Counted from the first letter of the stretch, positions 8,007-16,229 are shown. The stretch: DNA of 64,000 nucleotides from Brevibacterium permense (GCF_025506275.1 NZ_QYCP01000095.1:230004-294003), one strand, 5' to 3'. Made by a program: numbers and translations. Notes: a model not told the origin generated them from the sequence alone.

Positions 8007-8942
8007 TCAAGATCCACCTTTAGTCCGCACATCTTCAAGCGCGAAGTAGATTTCGTCATGCGCCCGAATCGCGTCCGTCGCTCGCCCGTCTAGCTCTTCC
8101 GTGATAACAGCCAGAAGCACGTGGATGAGGGACGAAGCCGCTACCAATGAGGGAAAATGCGAGCTTCCTTCGGCAGGAATGACCAGAATGTCGTCGACGT
8201 AGGAAGTGAGTTGGGAAAAGCGCGTATCGGTGATCAGCATGACGCGAAGCCCTCTGGCCCTGCCCACTTTGGCGATCGCTTCGAACTCGGCTGGCGTTCT
8301 CCAGAAGTTCATAATCAAGATGACGTCACCGCGAGAAGCTGACGACATTGCAGTGTGGGCGGCCTTGCCGCCCCAACCGACGGGTACGGTCGTCAAGCCC
8401 ATCCGAGCGCCGACATGCGCAAATTGAGTGAGCGGCCCGAGATAGCTGCCGGAACCGAATAGCAGGATGGTTGCCGACTGTCCTTCGTCGCCGTGAAATC
8501 CCCGGATGAGGCTCTGCGCGAATCTGCGGCATTCGTCGGAGTCGAGCGTGCTCTTGAGGGAATTGATCGTCATCGCATCTGTCGACAAGGCCGCGTCTAT
8601 CACCGACCCTTCTCTTTCGGAGTGGATGTCGAGCAGACCGGTGGCGTCGAGACCTGAGAGATAGAGCGCCCGAAGTTCTTGCTGAAGAGCAGTCCAACCG
8701 TTGCATCCGAGCGTCTTTGCACTACGAACTACTGTCGCGGGATCAACGCCGACCCGGTGTGCAAACTCTGCGACAGTTGCAGTCGTTGCATACTGGGGAG
8801 CCCCTGCAATCGCGCGGACCACACGTGACGATTGCTTCCCTAGTCGTCGATCACCAAGCTTCGACAGAATCCACTCCTCGACTCGACTGAGCCCGTCGCT
8901 GGACAAGGCATGACCGTCGCGCATCGATGCATTGTGTTGCAT
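8007..8942 (-). CDS. MurR/RpiR-family transcriptional regulator
   Basis: A 311-residue RpiR-type regulator. An N-terminal HTH domain (about residues 20-100, with TVAEFAHRVGVDPATVVRSAKTLGCNGWTAL) is followed by a SIS domain (about 150-290, ILLFGSGSYLG and GDVILIMNFWRTPAE) that binds a phosphosugar or another small ligand in this family. It is divergent from the AbgT-type transporter with only 70 bp between the start codons, so it probably controls both genes. The ATG at 8942 has AGTAGG four nt upstream; an internal ATG at 8924 is possible. Directly repeated TTGCA-containing boxes overlap its start. The known RpiR ligands are sugar phosphates, so the link to peptide-like substrates here is unusual. 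Confidence 0.88.
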   Translation of the reverse strand: MQHNASMRDGHALSSDGLSRVEEWILSKLGDRRLGKQSSRVVRAIAGAPQYATTATVAEFAHRVGVDPATVVRSAKTLGCNGWTALQQELRALYLSGLDATGLLDIHSEREGSVIDAALSTDAMTINSLKSTLDSDECRRFAQSLIRGFHGDEGQSATILLFGSGSYLGPLTQFAHVGARMGLTTVPVGWGGKAAHTAMSSASRGDVILIMNFWRTPAEFEAIAKVGRARGLRVMLITDTRFSQLTSYVDDILVIPAEGSSHFPSLVAASSLIHVLLAVITEELDGRATDAIRAHDEIYFALEDVRTKGGS

Positions 8943-8965
8943 TTAACCTACTTTGCAATATAACC
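8937..8965. promoter_or_regulatory. Predicted RpiR operator
   Basis: TTGCATTTAACC (8937-8948) and TTGCAATATAACC (8953-8965) form a direct repeat offset by 16 bp. TTGCA and TGCAA inside them also form an inverted repeat. The element overlaps the rpiR start codon and lies upstream of the transporter gene, as expected for an autoregulated divergent switch. This is inference from position and symmetry. Confidence 0.45.
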
Positions 8966-9012
8966 TCGGCTGGGACACAGCGTAGTGCAGACCAGATGCT
9001 GAGGAATCAGAA

Positions 9013-10548
9013 ATGACCTTTGACACCCGCACCAACAGCCGGCCTCGAATCGGCGTACGTACCCTCAATGTAATCGAGAACGTCGGCAATCGACTACCAC
9101 ATCCAGTGTGGCTCTTTGTCATCCTGTCGATTATTCTTGCCCTCGTCAGCGCGTTACTCAGCGCTCTCGGAATGGTTGCTGTCAAGCCAGACGGCGAGGC
9201 CGCTCCGATTAACAATCTGGCCAGTCTCGAAGGCGTCCGATTCGCTCTCTCAAGCGTCATCGACAATTTCATGGCATTCCCGCCCCTGGGTGTGGCACTC
9301 GTCGCACTGCTCGGATTGGCGGTAGCCGATCGTTCCGGTCTCATCACAGCATTCATGCGTCAATCGCTTGCGCGGGTCTCACCGCGTTTTCTCACACCTG
9401 TCGTCGCTTTCACCGGGTCAGTCGCGCACGTCGCAGGTGACGCAGGATATATCATCCTGATTCCGCTCGCCGGCATCATCTACCGCTCAATGGGACGCAG
9501 CCCGATCACGGGCGCTCTCGTCGCTCTAGCGGCTTTGTCCGGAGGCTCATCGGCCAGCCCGATCCTCATACCGAATGACGCCATATTCTCGGGACTGACT
9601 ACCGCGGCAGCACAGACTGTCGATCCAGACTATGTGATGACGCCAGTCGGCAACATTTACTTCACAGTGGTCTCTTCACTGTTCCTGACGCTGGTCATCA
9701 CTGTCGTCATCGACGGCTTCCTATCGAAACGCATTGAACGCCGACTACCGGTTGATGTCGACGCCGAAGAGTCGGCACGGCACGAGCCCTTGTCGACAGC
9801 CGAGGTCAAGGGACTGCGCAATGTCGGGATCGCATTGTCCGCCTACATCATCGGGCTCATCGTCGCGACCATGCCCACCGGTTCCCCTCTGCGCGGTGAA
9901 GACGGCGGCATCATCGACTCGGTCCTCATCGACAGCGTCGCCGTGTTTCTCGCCCTCTTCTTCGCGATCGCGGGAACTGTCTACGGGATCTCCGTCAAGA
10001 AGATCCGCACCAGCGCAGACATCCCGGATCTTGCGGCGGACGGGCTCAAGGACATCACCCCGATCCTCGTCCTCTTCTTCGCCGTCTCCCAGTTCCTCGC
10101 CTATTTCAACTGGACGAACATCGGCACACTCATCGCAACTAGTGGGGCTCATTTCCTCGAAGGAATGAACGCACCGAACCTCGTCATCTTCGGCGGCATG
10201 CTCGTCATCGTCAGCGTCATGAACTTCTTCATCACCAGCGGCAGCGCCCAATGGTCCCTCGTGGGGCCCGTTTTCGTCCCGATGTTCATGCTCCTCGACA
10301 TCTCGCCCGAGACAACGACGGCCCTCTACCGCATCGCGGACTCGTGCACGAACATCATCACACCGATGAGCCCCTACTTCGCCCTCACTCTCGGAATCAT
10401 GCGCGGATACCGCAAAGAAATGGGCATCGGCAGTCTGTTCTCACTGACACTGCCACTCTCAATCGCGCTGTTCATCGTGTGGACTGCCGTTTTTGCGCTC
10501 TGGTATCTCATTGGCCTGCCACTTGGCCCTGGCGCACCAGTCCGCTGA
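9013..10548 (+). CDS. AbgT-family transporter
   Basis: A 511-residue polytopic membrane protein of the AbgT (p-aminobenzoyl-glutamate transporter) family and of the usual length. Family features are the N-terminal ENVGNRLPHPVWLFVILSI segment, the conserved GGSSASPILIPNDAIFSG region near residue 177, and the C-terminal SCTNIITPMSPYFALTLG motif. Characterised members either import p-aminobenzoyl-glutamate or export sulfonamides; other amide or dipeptide substrates are possible. GAGGA lies 7 nt upstream of the ATG. The CocE-type hydrolase gene follows after 43 bp and the GGT-fold gene 59 bp after that, so the three are probably one operon moving and hydrolysing one class of amide or ester compound. 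Confidence 0.9.
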   Translation: MTFDTRTNSRPRIGVRTLNVIENVGNRLPHPVWLFVILSIILALVSALLSALGMVAVKPDGEAAPINNLASLEGVRFALSSVIDNFMAFPPLGVALVALLGLAVADRSGLITAFMRQSLARVSPRFLTPVVAFTGSVAHVAGDAGYIILIPLAGIIYRSMGRSPITGALVALAALSGGSSASPILIPNDAIFSGLTTAAAQTVDPDYVMTPVGNIYFTVVSSLFLTLVITVVIDGFLSKRIERRLPVDVDAEESARHEPLSTAEVKGLRNVGIALSAYIIGLIVATMPTGSPLRGEDGGIIDSVLIDSVAVFLALFFAIAGTVYGISVKKIRTSADIPDLAADGLKDITPILVLFFAVSQFLAYFNWTNIGTLIATSGAHFLEGMNAPNLVIFGGMLVIVSVMNFFITSGSAQWSLVGPVFVPMFMLLDISPETTTALYRIADSCTNIITPMSPYFALTLGIMRGYRKEMGIGSLFSLTLPLSIALFIVWTAVFALWYLIGLPLGPGAPVR

Positions 10549-10591
10549 CCATTGCACCTATCCACCTAATCATCGAGCCGAAGGCACACCA

Positions 10592-12475
10592 ATGAACAGT
10601 TCTTTTGAGCAGCCCTCCAAGATCTCAGCTTGGAAGGTAACGCCAAGCGAGTACGCCCAAGATCGCGGATTCGACTTCGAGATCCCCACGGCACCGCAGT
10701 CGCTGTACATCTCAATGTCAGACGGTGTACGGCTTGCCACCGATGTGTTCATACCGCAGGTCGCCACAGACCCAACTGCACAGCCTCGTCCGACCATCCT
10801 GGTCTTCACTCCCTATTACCGCCGCTTTGCTCACAAAGACGATCATCAGCAAAGCAGTGTCGAGCTGTCACCCAACACTGCTCGCTACCGAGATCTCTTT
10901 GTGCCGGCAGGTTACAACGTAGTCGTCGTCGACGTTCGTGGAACTGGTGCGAGTTTCGGCCATCGTGAGGGGTTCCGCTCCCCCAAAGAACGCAAAGACT
11001 ACATCGAAGTCATCGATTGGGTCATTGATCAACCCTGGTCAAATGGTCGAGTCGGAATCACCGGAATCTCCTACCTCGGCGCTGCCGCCGACTTCGCCGC
11101 CAGCACCGGACACTCCGCGGTCAAAGCGATAGCACCGCTCTTCTCGGTCTGGGACACTTACGAGAACAACTATTTCCCCGGCGGAATTCAACTCAACGAT
11201 CTCATCGACTCCTACGCTCAAATGATGATCGGTCTTGACCAGGACGATCGAGAAGCCATCCAACCATACGCGGCGTATGCACATCCCAGTTTCAACGGTC
11301 CAGCACCCGTCGACGCAGACTCCGACGGTTCACTGCGTGACGCCGCGGTGGCCGAGCACAGGGCGAACTACCGTCATGCCGACATGATGCGCGAATTCGT
11401 CATGCGAGAGAAACCGTTGCCCTACGATTCGAACTACTCATCTGCGAGTTTCAGCCCCTACTCTTATGGCGCGGGCACCAATGAAGATGTCGCCGTCTAT
11501 TCTGTCTCGGGCTGGATGGACGGAGCCGGCTACGCCAACGGTGCTCTCGAACGTTATCTCACTCTTAGTTCCAATTCACGGCACCTGTTGCTCGGACCTT
11601 GGGACCACGGCGCACGCAGTCACGTCTCTCCGTGGAGTCCCGATGGCCTTCCGGACGAGTCGTGGTGGTATGAAATTGTCCGGTTCTTCGACGAGTACCT
11701 TCTCGGTATCGACACAGGCATTCGGCATGAAGATCCGATCCACTATTACACAATGCACGCCGAGCAATGGCACTCAGCTGACGCGTGGCCTCCTTCCTCA
11801 GATCATTTCGTCTTCGAACTCACCAGCAGCGGCGGATTGAGAGCCGCTGATAGCACTCCCGACAACGACAAGCGCGATAGAGGCGTTGACTCGGCAACAG
11901 TACTCAATTATCCAGTCGACTTCGCGACCGGGACTGGAAAGAATACTCGGTATGAGCGCATCGCAGGCAAGAACCCTGGGCCGTACTATTCGGACTGGCA
12001 AGGGCGGACAAGCACTCACCTGTGCTTCGACTCTCCTGCCCTCGACCGATCCGTTGACTTCAGCGGTCACGCGGTGGCAAGCATTTTGCTGGGCAACGAC
12101 CAACCCGACGGAAATCTTTTCGTCTACCTCACCGAAGTCGAGTCAGACGGCACTGAAAGGTACGTCACCGAGGGCCTTCTCCGCCTCCTTCATCGGGCAG
12201 AGTCACAGAACCCGCCAGAGATTGCTACCAAATGGATCTACCGCACATTCAGGGAAGAGGACGCGCACCCATTCAGACCGGACGCACCGAAACTTATCCG
12301 CGTCCCGCTGCTGCCCACAGCCTGGCGGTTCGCTCAAGGTAGCCGAATCCGGCTCTCTATCTCCGGCGCGGACAGCGACCATGCGACCCAGAACCCTCAT
12401 GGACGTCCGCCTCACTACTCCGTCACCGTCGGCGGACCTTCGACACTGGTCATCCCAGTAGCCGAGCAGAGATAA
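10592..12475 (+). CDS. CocE/NonD-family serine hydrolase
   Basis: A 627-residue alpha/beta hydrolase of the X-Pro dipeptidyl-peptidase S15 / CocE class. The N-terminal domain contains VVDVRGTGASFG, the nucleophile elbow GISYLG (Ser160), SGWMDGAG with the likely acid residue, and GPWDHGA with the likely catalytic histidine. A PepX_C jelly-roll domain fills the C-terminal third. Relatives include cocaine esterase, alpha-amino-acid ester hydrolases and glutaryl-7-ACA acylases, so ester or amide cleavage is expected. No signal peptide is evident. The ATG at 10592 is preceded by GAAGG; the open frame extends upstream into the transporter gene. Second gene of the AbgT operon; the natural substrate is unknown. 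Confidence 0.88.
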   Translation: MNSSFEQPSKISAWKVTPSEYAQDRGFDFEIPTAPQSLYISMSDGVRLATDVFIPQVATDPTAQPRPTILVFTPYYRRFAHKDDHQQSSVELSPNTARYRDLFVPAGYNVVVVDVRGTGASFGHREGFRSPKERKDYIEVIDWVIDQPWSNGRVGITGISYLGAAADFAASTGHSAVKAIAPLFSVWDTYENNYFPGGIQLNDLIDSYAQMMIGLDQDDREAIQPYAAYAHPSFNGPAPVDADSDGSLRDAAVAEHRANYRHADMMREFVMREKPLPYDSNYSSASFSPYSYGAGTNEDVAVYSVSGWMDGAGYANGALERYLTLSSNSRHLLLGPWDHGARSHVSPWSPDGLPDESWWYEIVRFFDEYLLGIDTGIRHEDPIHYYTMHAEQWHSADAWPPSSDHFVFELTSSGGLRAADSTPDNDKRDRGVDSATVLNYPVDFATGTGKNTRYERIAGKNPGPYYSDWQGRTSTHLCFDSPALDRSVDFSGHAVASILLGNDQPDGNLFVYLTEVESDGTERYVTEGLLRLLHRAESQNPPEIATKWIYRTFREEDAHPFRPDAPKLIRVPLLPTAWRFAQGSRIRLSISGADSDHATQNPHGRPPHYSVTVGGPSTLVIPVAEQR

Positions 12476-12534
12476 GCGACTGCTCCCGGCCGCACTACAC
12501 GAAGTTAGACCTGACAGCGAAAGAGCATCTTCTG

Positions 12535-14163
12535 ATGAACTCACCTATTCCACGCACAAACGCATACTCATCAATGATCGTCACTCCACAGCCCGAAGCC
12601 ACCGACGCCGGCGCGATGGTCCTCAACTACGGAGGCAACGTCGTCGACGCAGTCGTCGCAGCGGCGCTAGTGCAAGGGGTCGTCGACCCGCTGATGTGCG
12701 GCATCGGCGGAATGGCGGTCATCCAGATCGTCACGCCCGACGGTGAGCGCATTGTCATCGATGGGCTCGGCCAGAGCCCTGCCGCAGTGAGCGCGAACAT
12801 GTGGGAAGCCGACCTTCTCGGTCCGACTCCCGATGGCTTCGGCTACAGAGTCAAGGACTTCGTCAACGAAACTGGTGCCCAATCCGTCATGGTGCCGGGC
12901 ACGCTGAAAACGCTTTCGACCGTCCACGAGCGTTTCGGATCCTTACCCTGGCCCGATCTCTTCGCCGAAGCGGTGAGATACGCCGAGGAAGGTTGGCTTG
13001 TCCGCCCGCACCTCCAAACCCTTATGGTCCAGGACGAAACGAAGTATGGTCGCATGAACTTCGACGACAAGCTTCTCTTCACCCCCGACGGCCAACGTAT
13101 CTACGGGACGCATGGACGACCCCCTCGACTGGGTGACACCATTACCAATCCCGAACTTGCCTCGGTCCTCACTCACATCGCCCGGCAGGGCGCTGAAGAA
13201 TTCTACTCAGGTGAGCTTGCCACCATGATCGCCGACAGCATCGCAGAAGACGGCGGGCTCCTCACTCTCGACGATCTCAAACACTATGAACTTCACGACC
13301 TCCAGCCGGTCACAGGACACTACCGCGGGCTCGAGCTGTCGTTACCTCCGCAACCAGCAGGCGGAATCCAAACAATGGAGACCTTGGGGATCCTCAACCA
13401 CTTCGACCTCTCAGAGGTCGAACACAACTCCCCCGACCATCTCGAAATCCTTGTCGAAGCCATGAAATACGCGCTACAGGACAAAGAGCGGCTATGGAAT
13501 CGACCTCGGACGACTTCCGAGGACTACCTCCGACTGCTAGACGAATCGTACCTTTCACGAGCGGCTACACGAATCGCAGAAGGCGAGCGTGCCGATGTCG
13601 ATACAGCCCGCTACGAAACACCTCACACGACCCATCTCAGCGCGATGGACACCGATGGCTTCACCGTCGCCCTCACACACACGTTAGGAAACCCCTCAGG
13701 TTATATTCCTCGAGGCCTGGGATTCATGCTCAACGGCGGGATGAGTACTTTCGATCCGCGACCCGGAACGGAGAACTCGATCGCACCCGGTCGCAGGCGC
13801 AACACGACATCGTGCCCTACTGTTGTATTCGATGAGTCGGGACCGGTTATGAGCATTGGAGCGCCGGGCGCGTCCTGGATCACCCCTGCGATCGTCCAGG
13901 TGATCTCGAACGTCTTCGATTTCGGTATGGATGTGCAGGAAGCGGTCTCCGCCCCGCGGGCGGTCTCGACATCGAACGCAGTCGACATCTCCAATCGGAT
14001 ACCCCGCAGCACAGAACTGGAGCTGAACCGTCGAGGATACGAAATACGTCGATCGCCCCTCAGCTACGCATTCGCAGGCGTCCACGCCATTACTCTCTTC
14101 GACGAACAGTTGAACGGAGCAGCAGACCCACAGCGCGACGGTTATGCCGCCGGAGTCAACTAG
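12535..14163 (+). CDS. Gamma-glutamyltransferase-fold Ntn hydrolase, non-canonical
   Basis: A 542-residue member of the GGT family. It should self-cleave before Thr365 in HTTHLSAMD to give a small subunit with an N-terminal threonine nucleophile. The early GGNVVDAVVAAALVQGV and GIGGM segments match GGT. By-eye alignment shows IDGLGQSP where E. coli GGT has the glutamate-binding arginine (DGRETAP), and GGMSTFDP where it has MDDF with the amino-group-binding aspartate. The usual tandem serines are replaced by NTTSCPT. The substrate is therefore probably not a standard gamma-glutamyl compound. No signal peptide is seen, unlike periplasmic GGTs. It is the last gene of the AbgT / CocE operon, starting at an ATG with a weak AAAGAG upstream. 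Confidence 0.85.
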   Translation: MNSPIPRTNAYSSMIVTPQPEATDAGAMVLNYGGNVVDAVVAAALVQGVVDPLMCGIGGMAVIQIVTPDGERIVIDGLGQSPAAVSANMWEADLLGPTPDGFGYRVKDFVNETGAQSVMVPGTLKTLSTVHERFGSLPWPDLFAEAVRYAEEGWLVRPHLQTLMVQDETKYGRMNFDDKLLFTPDGQRIYGTHGRPPRLGDTITNPELASVLTHIARQGAEEFYSGELATMIADSIAEDGGLLTLDDLKHYELHDLQPVTGHYRGLELSLPPQPAGGIQTMETLGILNHFDLSEVEHNSPDHLEILVEAMKYALQDKERLWNRPRTTSEDYLRLLDESYLSRAATRIAEGERADVDTARYETPHTTHLSAMDTDGFTVALTHTLGNPSGYIPRGLGFMLNGGMSTFDPRPGTENSIAPGRRRNTTSCPTVVFDESGPVMSIGAPGASWITPAIVQVISNVFDFGMDVQEAVSAPRAVSTSNAVDISNRIPRSTELELNRRGYEIRRSPLSYAFAGVHAITLFDEQLNGAADPQRDGYAAGVN

Positions 14164-14297
14164 CAGGCAAGGCAGAGTCGCCGCGCATCTAGCACGAGTG
14201 TTTCCGCACGGCTCGACAGACCCCACTCGCCCCACGTTTACCCATCTTTTTCAACGGAACCCCACGGAAACTCACGACATCTACAGGAACCCCCAAA

Positions 14298-14425
14298 GTG
14301 TCGAGTGCCCCAGATTCTAGGATCAGACGGCACCCCACGGAAACTCCCAAAATCGATGACTCCACATCGATTCAGTCTGGGTTCGAATCCCAGTGGGGGA
14401 CGATTCTTCGTCGGTGTCGAGTGCC
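14298..14425 (+). repeat. 12-bp direct repeats bracketing a tRNA-like segment
   Basis: GTGTCGAGTGCC occurs at both ends, 116 bp apart, with the tRNA 3'-like remnant between them. Direct repeats of this length can be left by integration, excision or tandem duplication. No integrase gene is seen within the window. Confidence 0.45.
14331..14401 (+). pseudogene. tRNA-like 3' remnant, possible attachment site
   Basis: CTGGG-TTCGAAT-CCCAG at 14377-14393 is a perfect T-arm with a 5-bp stem and the canonical 7-nt loop, followed by seven nucleotides (TGGGGGA) in the position of a 3' acceptor strand. Upstream, AATCGATG and CATCGATT form an 8-bp stem with a 6-nt loop where the anticodon arm would be. 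ACCCCA-like sequence at 14332 pairs with part of the acceptor. No D-arm is present and the anticodon loop has the wrong size, so this is not a working tRNA. It fits a decayed tRNA or an att site of the kind used by islands. Confidence 0.45.
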
Positions 14426-14468
14426 GACCGAGATCGCCGATTTCCGCCGATTGCGGCATGATCGTCCT

Positions 14469-14912
14469 ATGTCGCTCCTTCTTCTCAGTCCCGGTCGTGC
14501 GCCACAGCCGATCGCCTCCGTCGACGATGATCTCGCCCGTACGCGGCACGGTCCCGCCGTTATCATCACCGCTTCCGAAGCAGCCTCCCCCATTTCGACT
14601 GTCGACTCCAACACGAACGAAATCCCGCCGCAGGGTCGCCCGGTCGCATTCCGTGAAGCCCGAGGTGACTGGACGGAAGTCGGCTTCGAGGCCGCCGATC
14701 ATTGGGTGCAGATGGGTTCGGACCTGCGCAGCCGCCTCCTCGAGGATCATCTTGCGACGTTCGACGTCGCCGAGTTCAAACAGGCGACGAACGTCGGCAG
14801 CGCCTCGATCATCACGAACAACTGGGTCTACTCCGGCCAGCCGCGGATCTATCGTGTCGCCGGAGAGCTGCGTGATTTCGTCACCGTGCTCGGACAGCTC
14901 TCCCGCGGCTGA
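14469..14912 (+). CDS. Hypothetical protein, 147 residues
   Basis: I do not recognise this family. The frame from the ATG at 14469 has the strong G/C third-position bias of local core genes, which favours a real gene. The protein is mixed alpha/beta in character with no membrane helix or signal peptide. It starts MSLLLLSPGRAPQPIASVDDD and ends with a hydrophobic VAGELRDFVTVLGQLSRG. No clear Shine-Dalgarno precedes the ATG. It stands alone, just right of the tRNA-like remnant and convergent with the HxlR-type regulator. Confidence 0.55.
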   Translation: MSLLLLSPGRAPQPIASVDDDLARTRHGPAVIITASEAASPISTVDSNTNEIPPQGRPVAFREARGDWTEVGFEAADHWVQMGSDLRSRLLEDHLATFDVAEFKQATNVGSASIITNNWVYSGQPRIYRVAGELRDFVTVLGQLSRG

Positions 14913-15036
14913 TCCCTATTGCTGTTCCTCCGCAGTACGAGTGTGACGGTATCCACCACACACGACTGGTCGACATGCGACCCATCGGTTCTGCCGAAAC
15001 GCCCGAACCAGCCGCCGGTTGACCGTCTGGCTCCGG

Positions 15037-15438
15037 TCACCGGAACGCTCGCATGCCCTCGGACGTATGTGCCTCGTCATGGCGGTCCCGGTTCTCGACG
15101 ATCTCCGCGACGTTGGCCTCCGCCCACTTCCGAAGCGCGGCCACAGGGTCCTGCAGCGATCGCCCGAGATCGGTGAGCGAGTATTCCACCCGCGGCGGCA
15201 CCTCGCCGAAGACCTCGCGCTCGATGAGGCCATCGGCGACAAGCGACCGCAGGGTCGAGGTCAGCACCTTCGGGGTGATCCCGCCGATGGCCAGACGGAT
15301 CTCGTTGAAGCGCTTCGGACCGGAATCGAGAATGTCGACGATCAGCACCGTCCACTTGTCTCCGACACGGTCGAGAACCACTCGGGTCGGACATTCGGGG
15401 TCGAAGGCATCGCCTTCCCAGCGAACTTTCATACTCAT
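15037..15438 (-). CDS. HxlR-family transcriptional regulator
   Basis: A 133-residue winged-helix regulator. CPTRVVLDRVGDKWTVLIVDIL followed by KRFNEIRLAIGGITPKVLTSTLRSLVADGLI is the HxlR (DUF24) signature. Cys16 sits where redox-sensing members such as YodB and HypR have their reactive cysteine, although this alone does not prove redox control. It is divergent from the NAD(P)-binding protein gene with 112 bp between the starts, a common arrangement in which the HxlR protein represses a reductase gene. The start is the ATG at 15438; a second ATG two codons later is equally possible. Confidence 0.88.
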   Translation of the reverse strand: MSMKVRWEGDAFDPECPTRVVLDRVGDKWTVLIVDILDSGPKRFNEIRLAIGGITPKVLTSTLRSLVADGLIEREVFGEVPPRVEYSLTDLGRSLQDPVAALRKWAEANVAEIVENRDRHDEAHTSEGMRAFR

Positions 15439-15447
15439 AGCCCAATA

Positions 15448-15485
15448 GTATCCTTGAGGTACTCGATATCCAAAAGATACCTTAG
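15448..15485. promoter_or_regulatory. Possible HxlR operator
   Basis: On the minus strand TCAAGGATAC (15448-15457) and CTAAGGTATC (15476-15485) are related decamers 28 bp apart, and a GAG-GTA-CTC palindrome lies between them. The position in the divergent 112-bp gap fits a HxlR-type repressor site. A TTGAGG box around 15453 could be the -35 element for the right-hand gene. Confidence 0.35.
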
Positions 15486-15550
15486 GAAAGTCAGAATACG
15501 ACATCCACCGTGCACCGCAGTCGCGCCGCACGAAGAACGAAGGGACTCTT

Positions 15551-16156
15551 ATGAAGATCGCACTCTTTGGAGCATCGGGAATGATCGGCTCTCGCGTCGT
15601 CGCCGAGGCGGCATCCCGCGGGATCGACGTCACCGCCATCACCCGCTCCGGTGCCGAGGTGGCCGGAGCGACCCACTCAATCGCCGGTGATATGGCCGAT
15701 GCGGAGCTCGGAGCACGCATGGCCTCCGACCACGATGTCATCGTCTCCACCACCGGACCCAGCCGTACCGGCGGGGACCACCAGGAATGGCTCGACGCTC
15801 TTTCGACTCTGGCCAAGGCCAGCGGAGAGACCCGCCTGTTCGTCGTCGGCGGTGCCGGTTCCCTGTTCGCCGGGGACACGATGCTCAAGGACACCGAAGG
15901 ATTCCCTCCTGCCTACAAGGCCGAGGCAGAAACCGGCACTAAGGCCCTCGAACTGCTGCGTGCCGCGAATCCGTCTCCGTGGACGCTCATCTCCCCCGCC
16001 CCGGAGATCGCTCCGGGTGAGCGCACCGGTTCCTACAATGTCGAGCTCGAGGTGCCCGCAGGCGACTCGATCTCGGCCGAGGACTTCGCCGTGGCCATGG
16101 TCGATGAGATCGCCGATCCCAAGCACATCGACGCCCGCTTCACTGTGGCGAACTGA
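15551..16156 (+). CDS. NAD(P)-binding Rossmann-fold protein (NmrA/SDR-like)
   Basis: A 201-residue atypical short-chain dehydrogenase. The N-terminal beta-alpha-beta motif GASGMIGSRVV binds the dinucleotide, and the rest matches the compact NAD(P)H-binding proteins of the NmrA / YwnB group (VIVSTTGPS, LFVVGGAGSL, WTLISPAPEI). These proteins lack the classical YxxxK catalytic pair and their reactions are mostly unknown; some act in quinone or aldehyde stress. The ATG has GAAGGG 8 nt upstream. It is divergent from the HxlR gene, which probably regulates it. Confidence 0.85.
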   Translation: MKIALFGASGMIGSRVVAEAASRGIDVTAITRSGAEVAGATHSIAGDMADAELGARMASDHDVIVSTTGPSRTGGDHQEWLDALSTLAKASGETRLFVVGGAGSLFAGDTMLKDTEGFPPAYKAEAETGTKALELLRAANPSPWTLISPAPEIAPGERTGSYNVELEVPAGDSISAEDFAVAMVDEIADPKHIDARFTVAN

Positions 16157-16189
16157 GCAGGACGCACTCGCAGCAGGGTCTGCAGATAT

Positions 16190-16229
16190 GACTGACGCCG
16201 GGGATGCATCTGCATCCCCGGCGTCAGTC
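16190..16229. terminator. Bidirectional terminator hairpin
   Basis: A perfect 19-bp inverted repeat with a 2-nt loop (GACTGACGCCGGGGATGCA and its complement) lies between the convergent NAD(P)-binding and ndh genes. There is no strong T-run on either side, but the stem is very stable and the position is right. Confidence 0.7.

Larger units (their letters stand above)
14164..14468. other. Repeat-rich junction between accessory and core DNA
   Basis: No gene is supported. The stretch holds two 14-nt direct copies of CCCCACGGAAACTC (14260-14273 and 14333-14346), two 12-nt copies of GTGTCGAGTGCC (14298-14309 and 14414-14425), and the tRNA-like segment between them. Core-type genes begin just to the right. 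Confidence 0.55.

Noticed and set aside
7734..8049. Small gene between the dehydrogenase and rpiR
   Set aside because: Overlapping frames on both strands, no ribosome-binding site, no homologous motif that I can recognise.
14331..14401. A functional tRNA gene
   Set aside because: The T-arm is perfect, but there is no D-arm, the anticodon loop has six bases and the acceptor pairing is incomplete.
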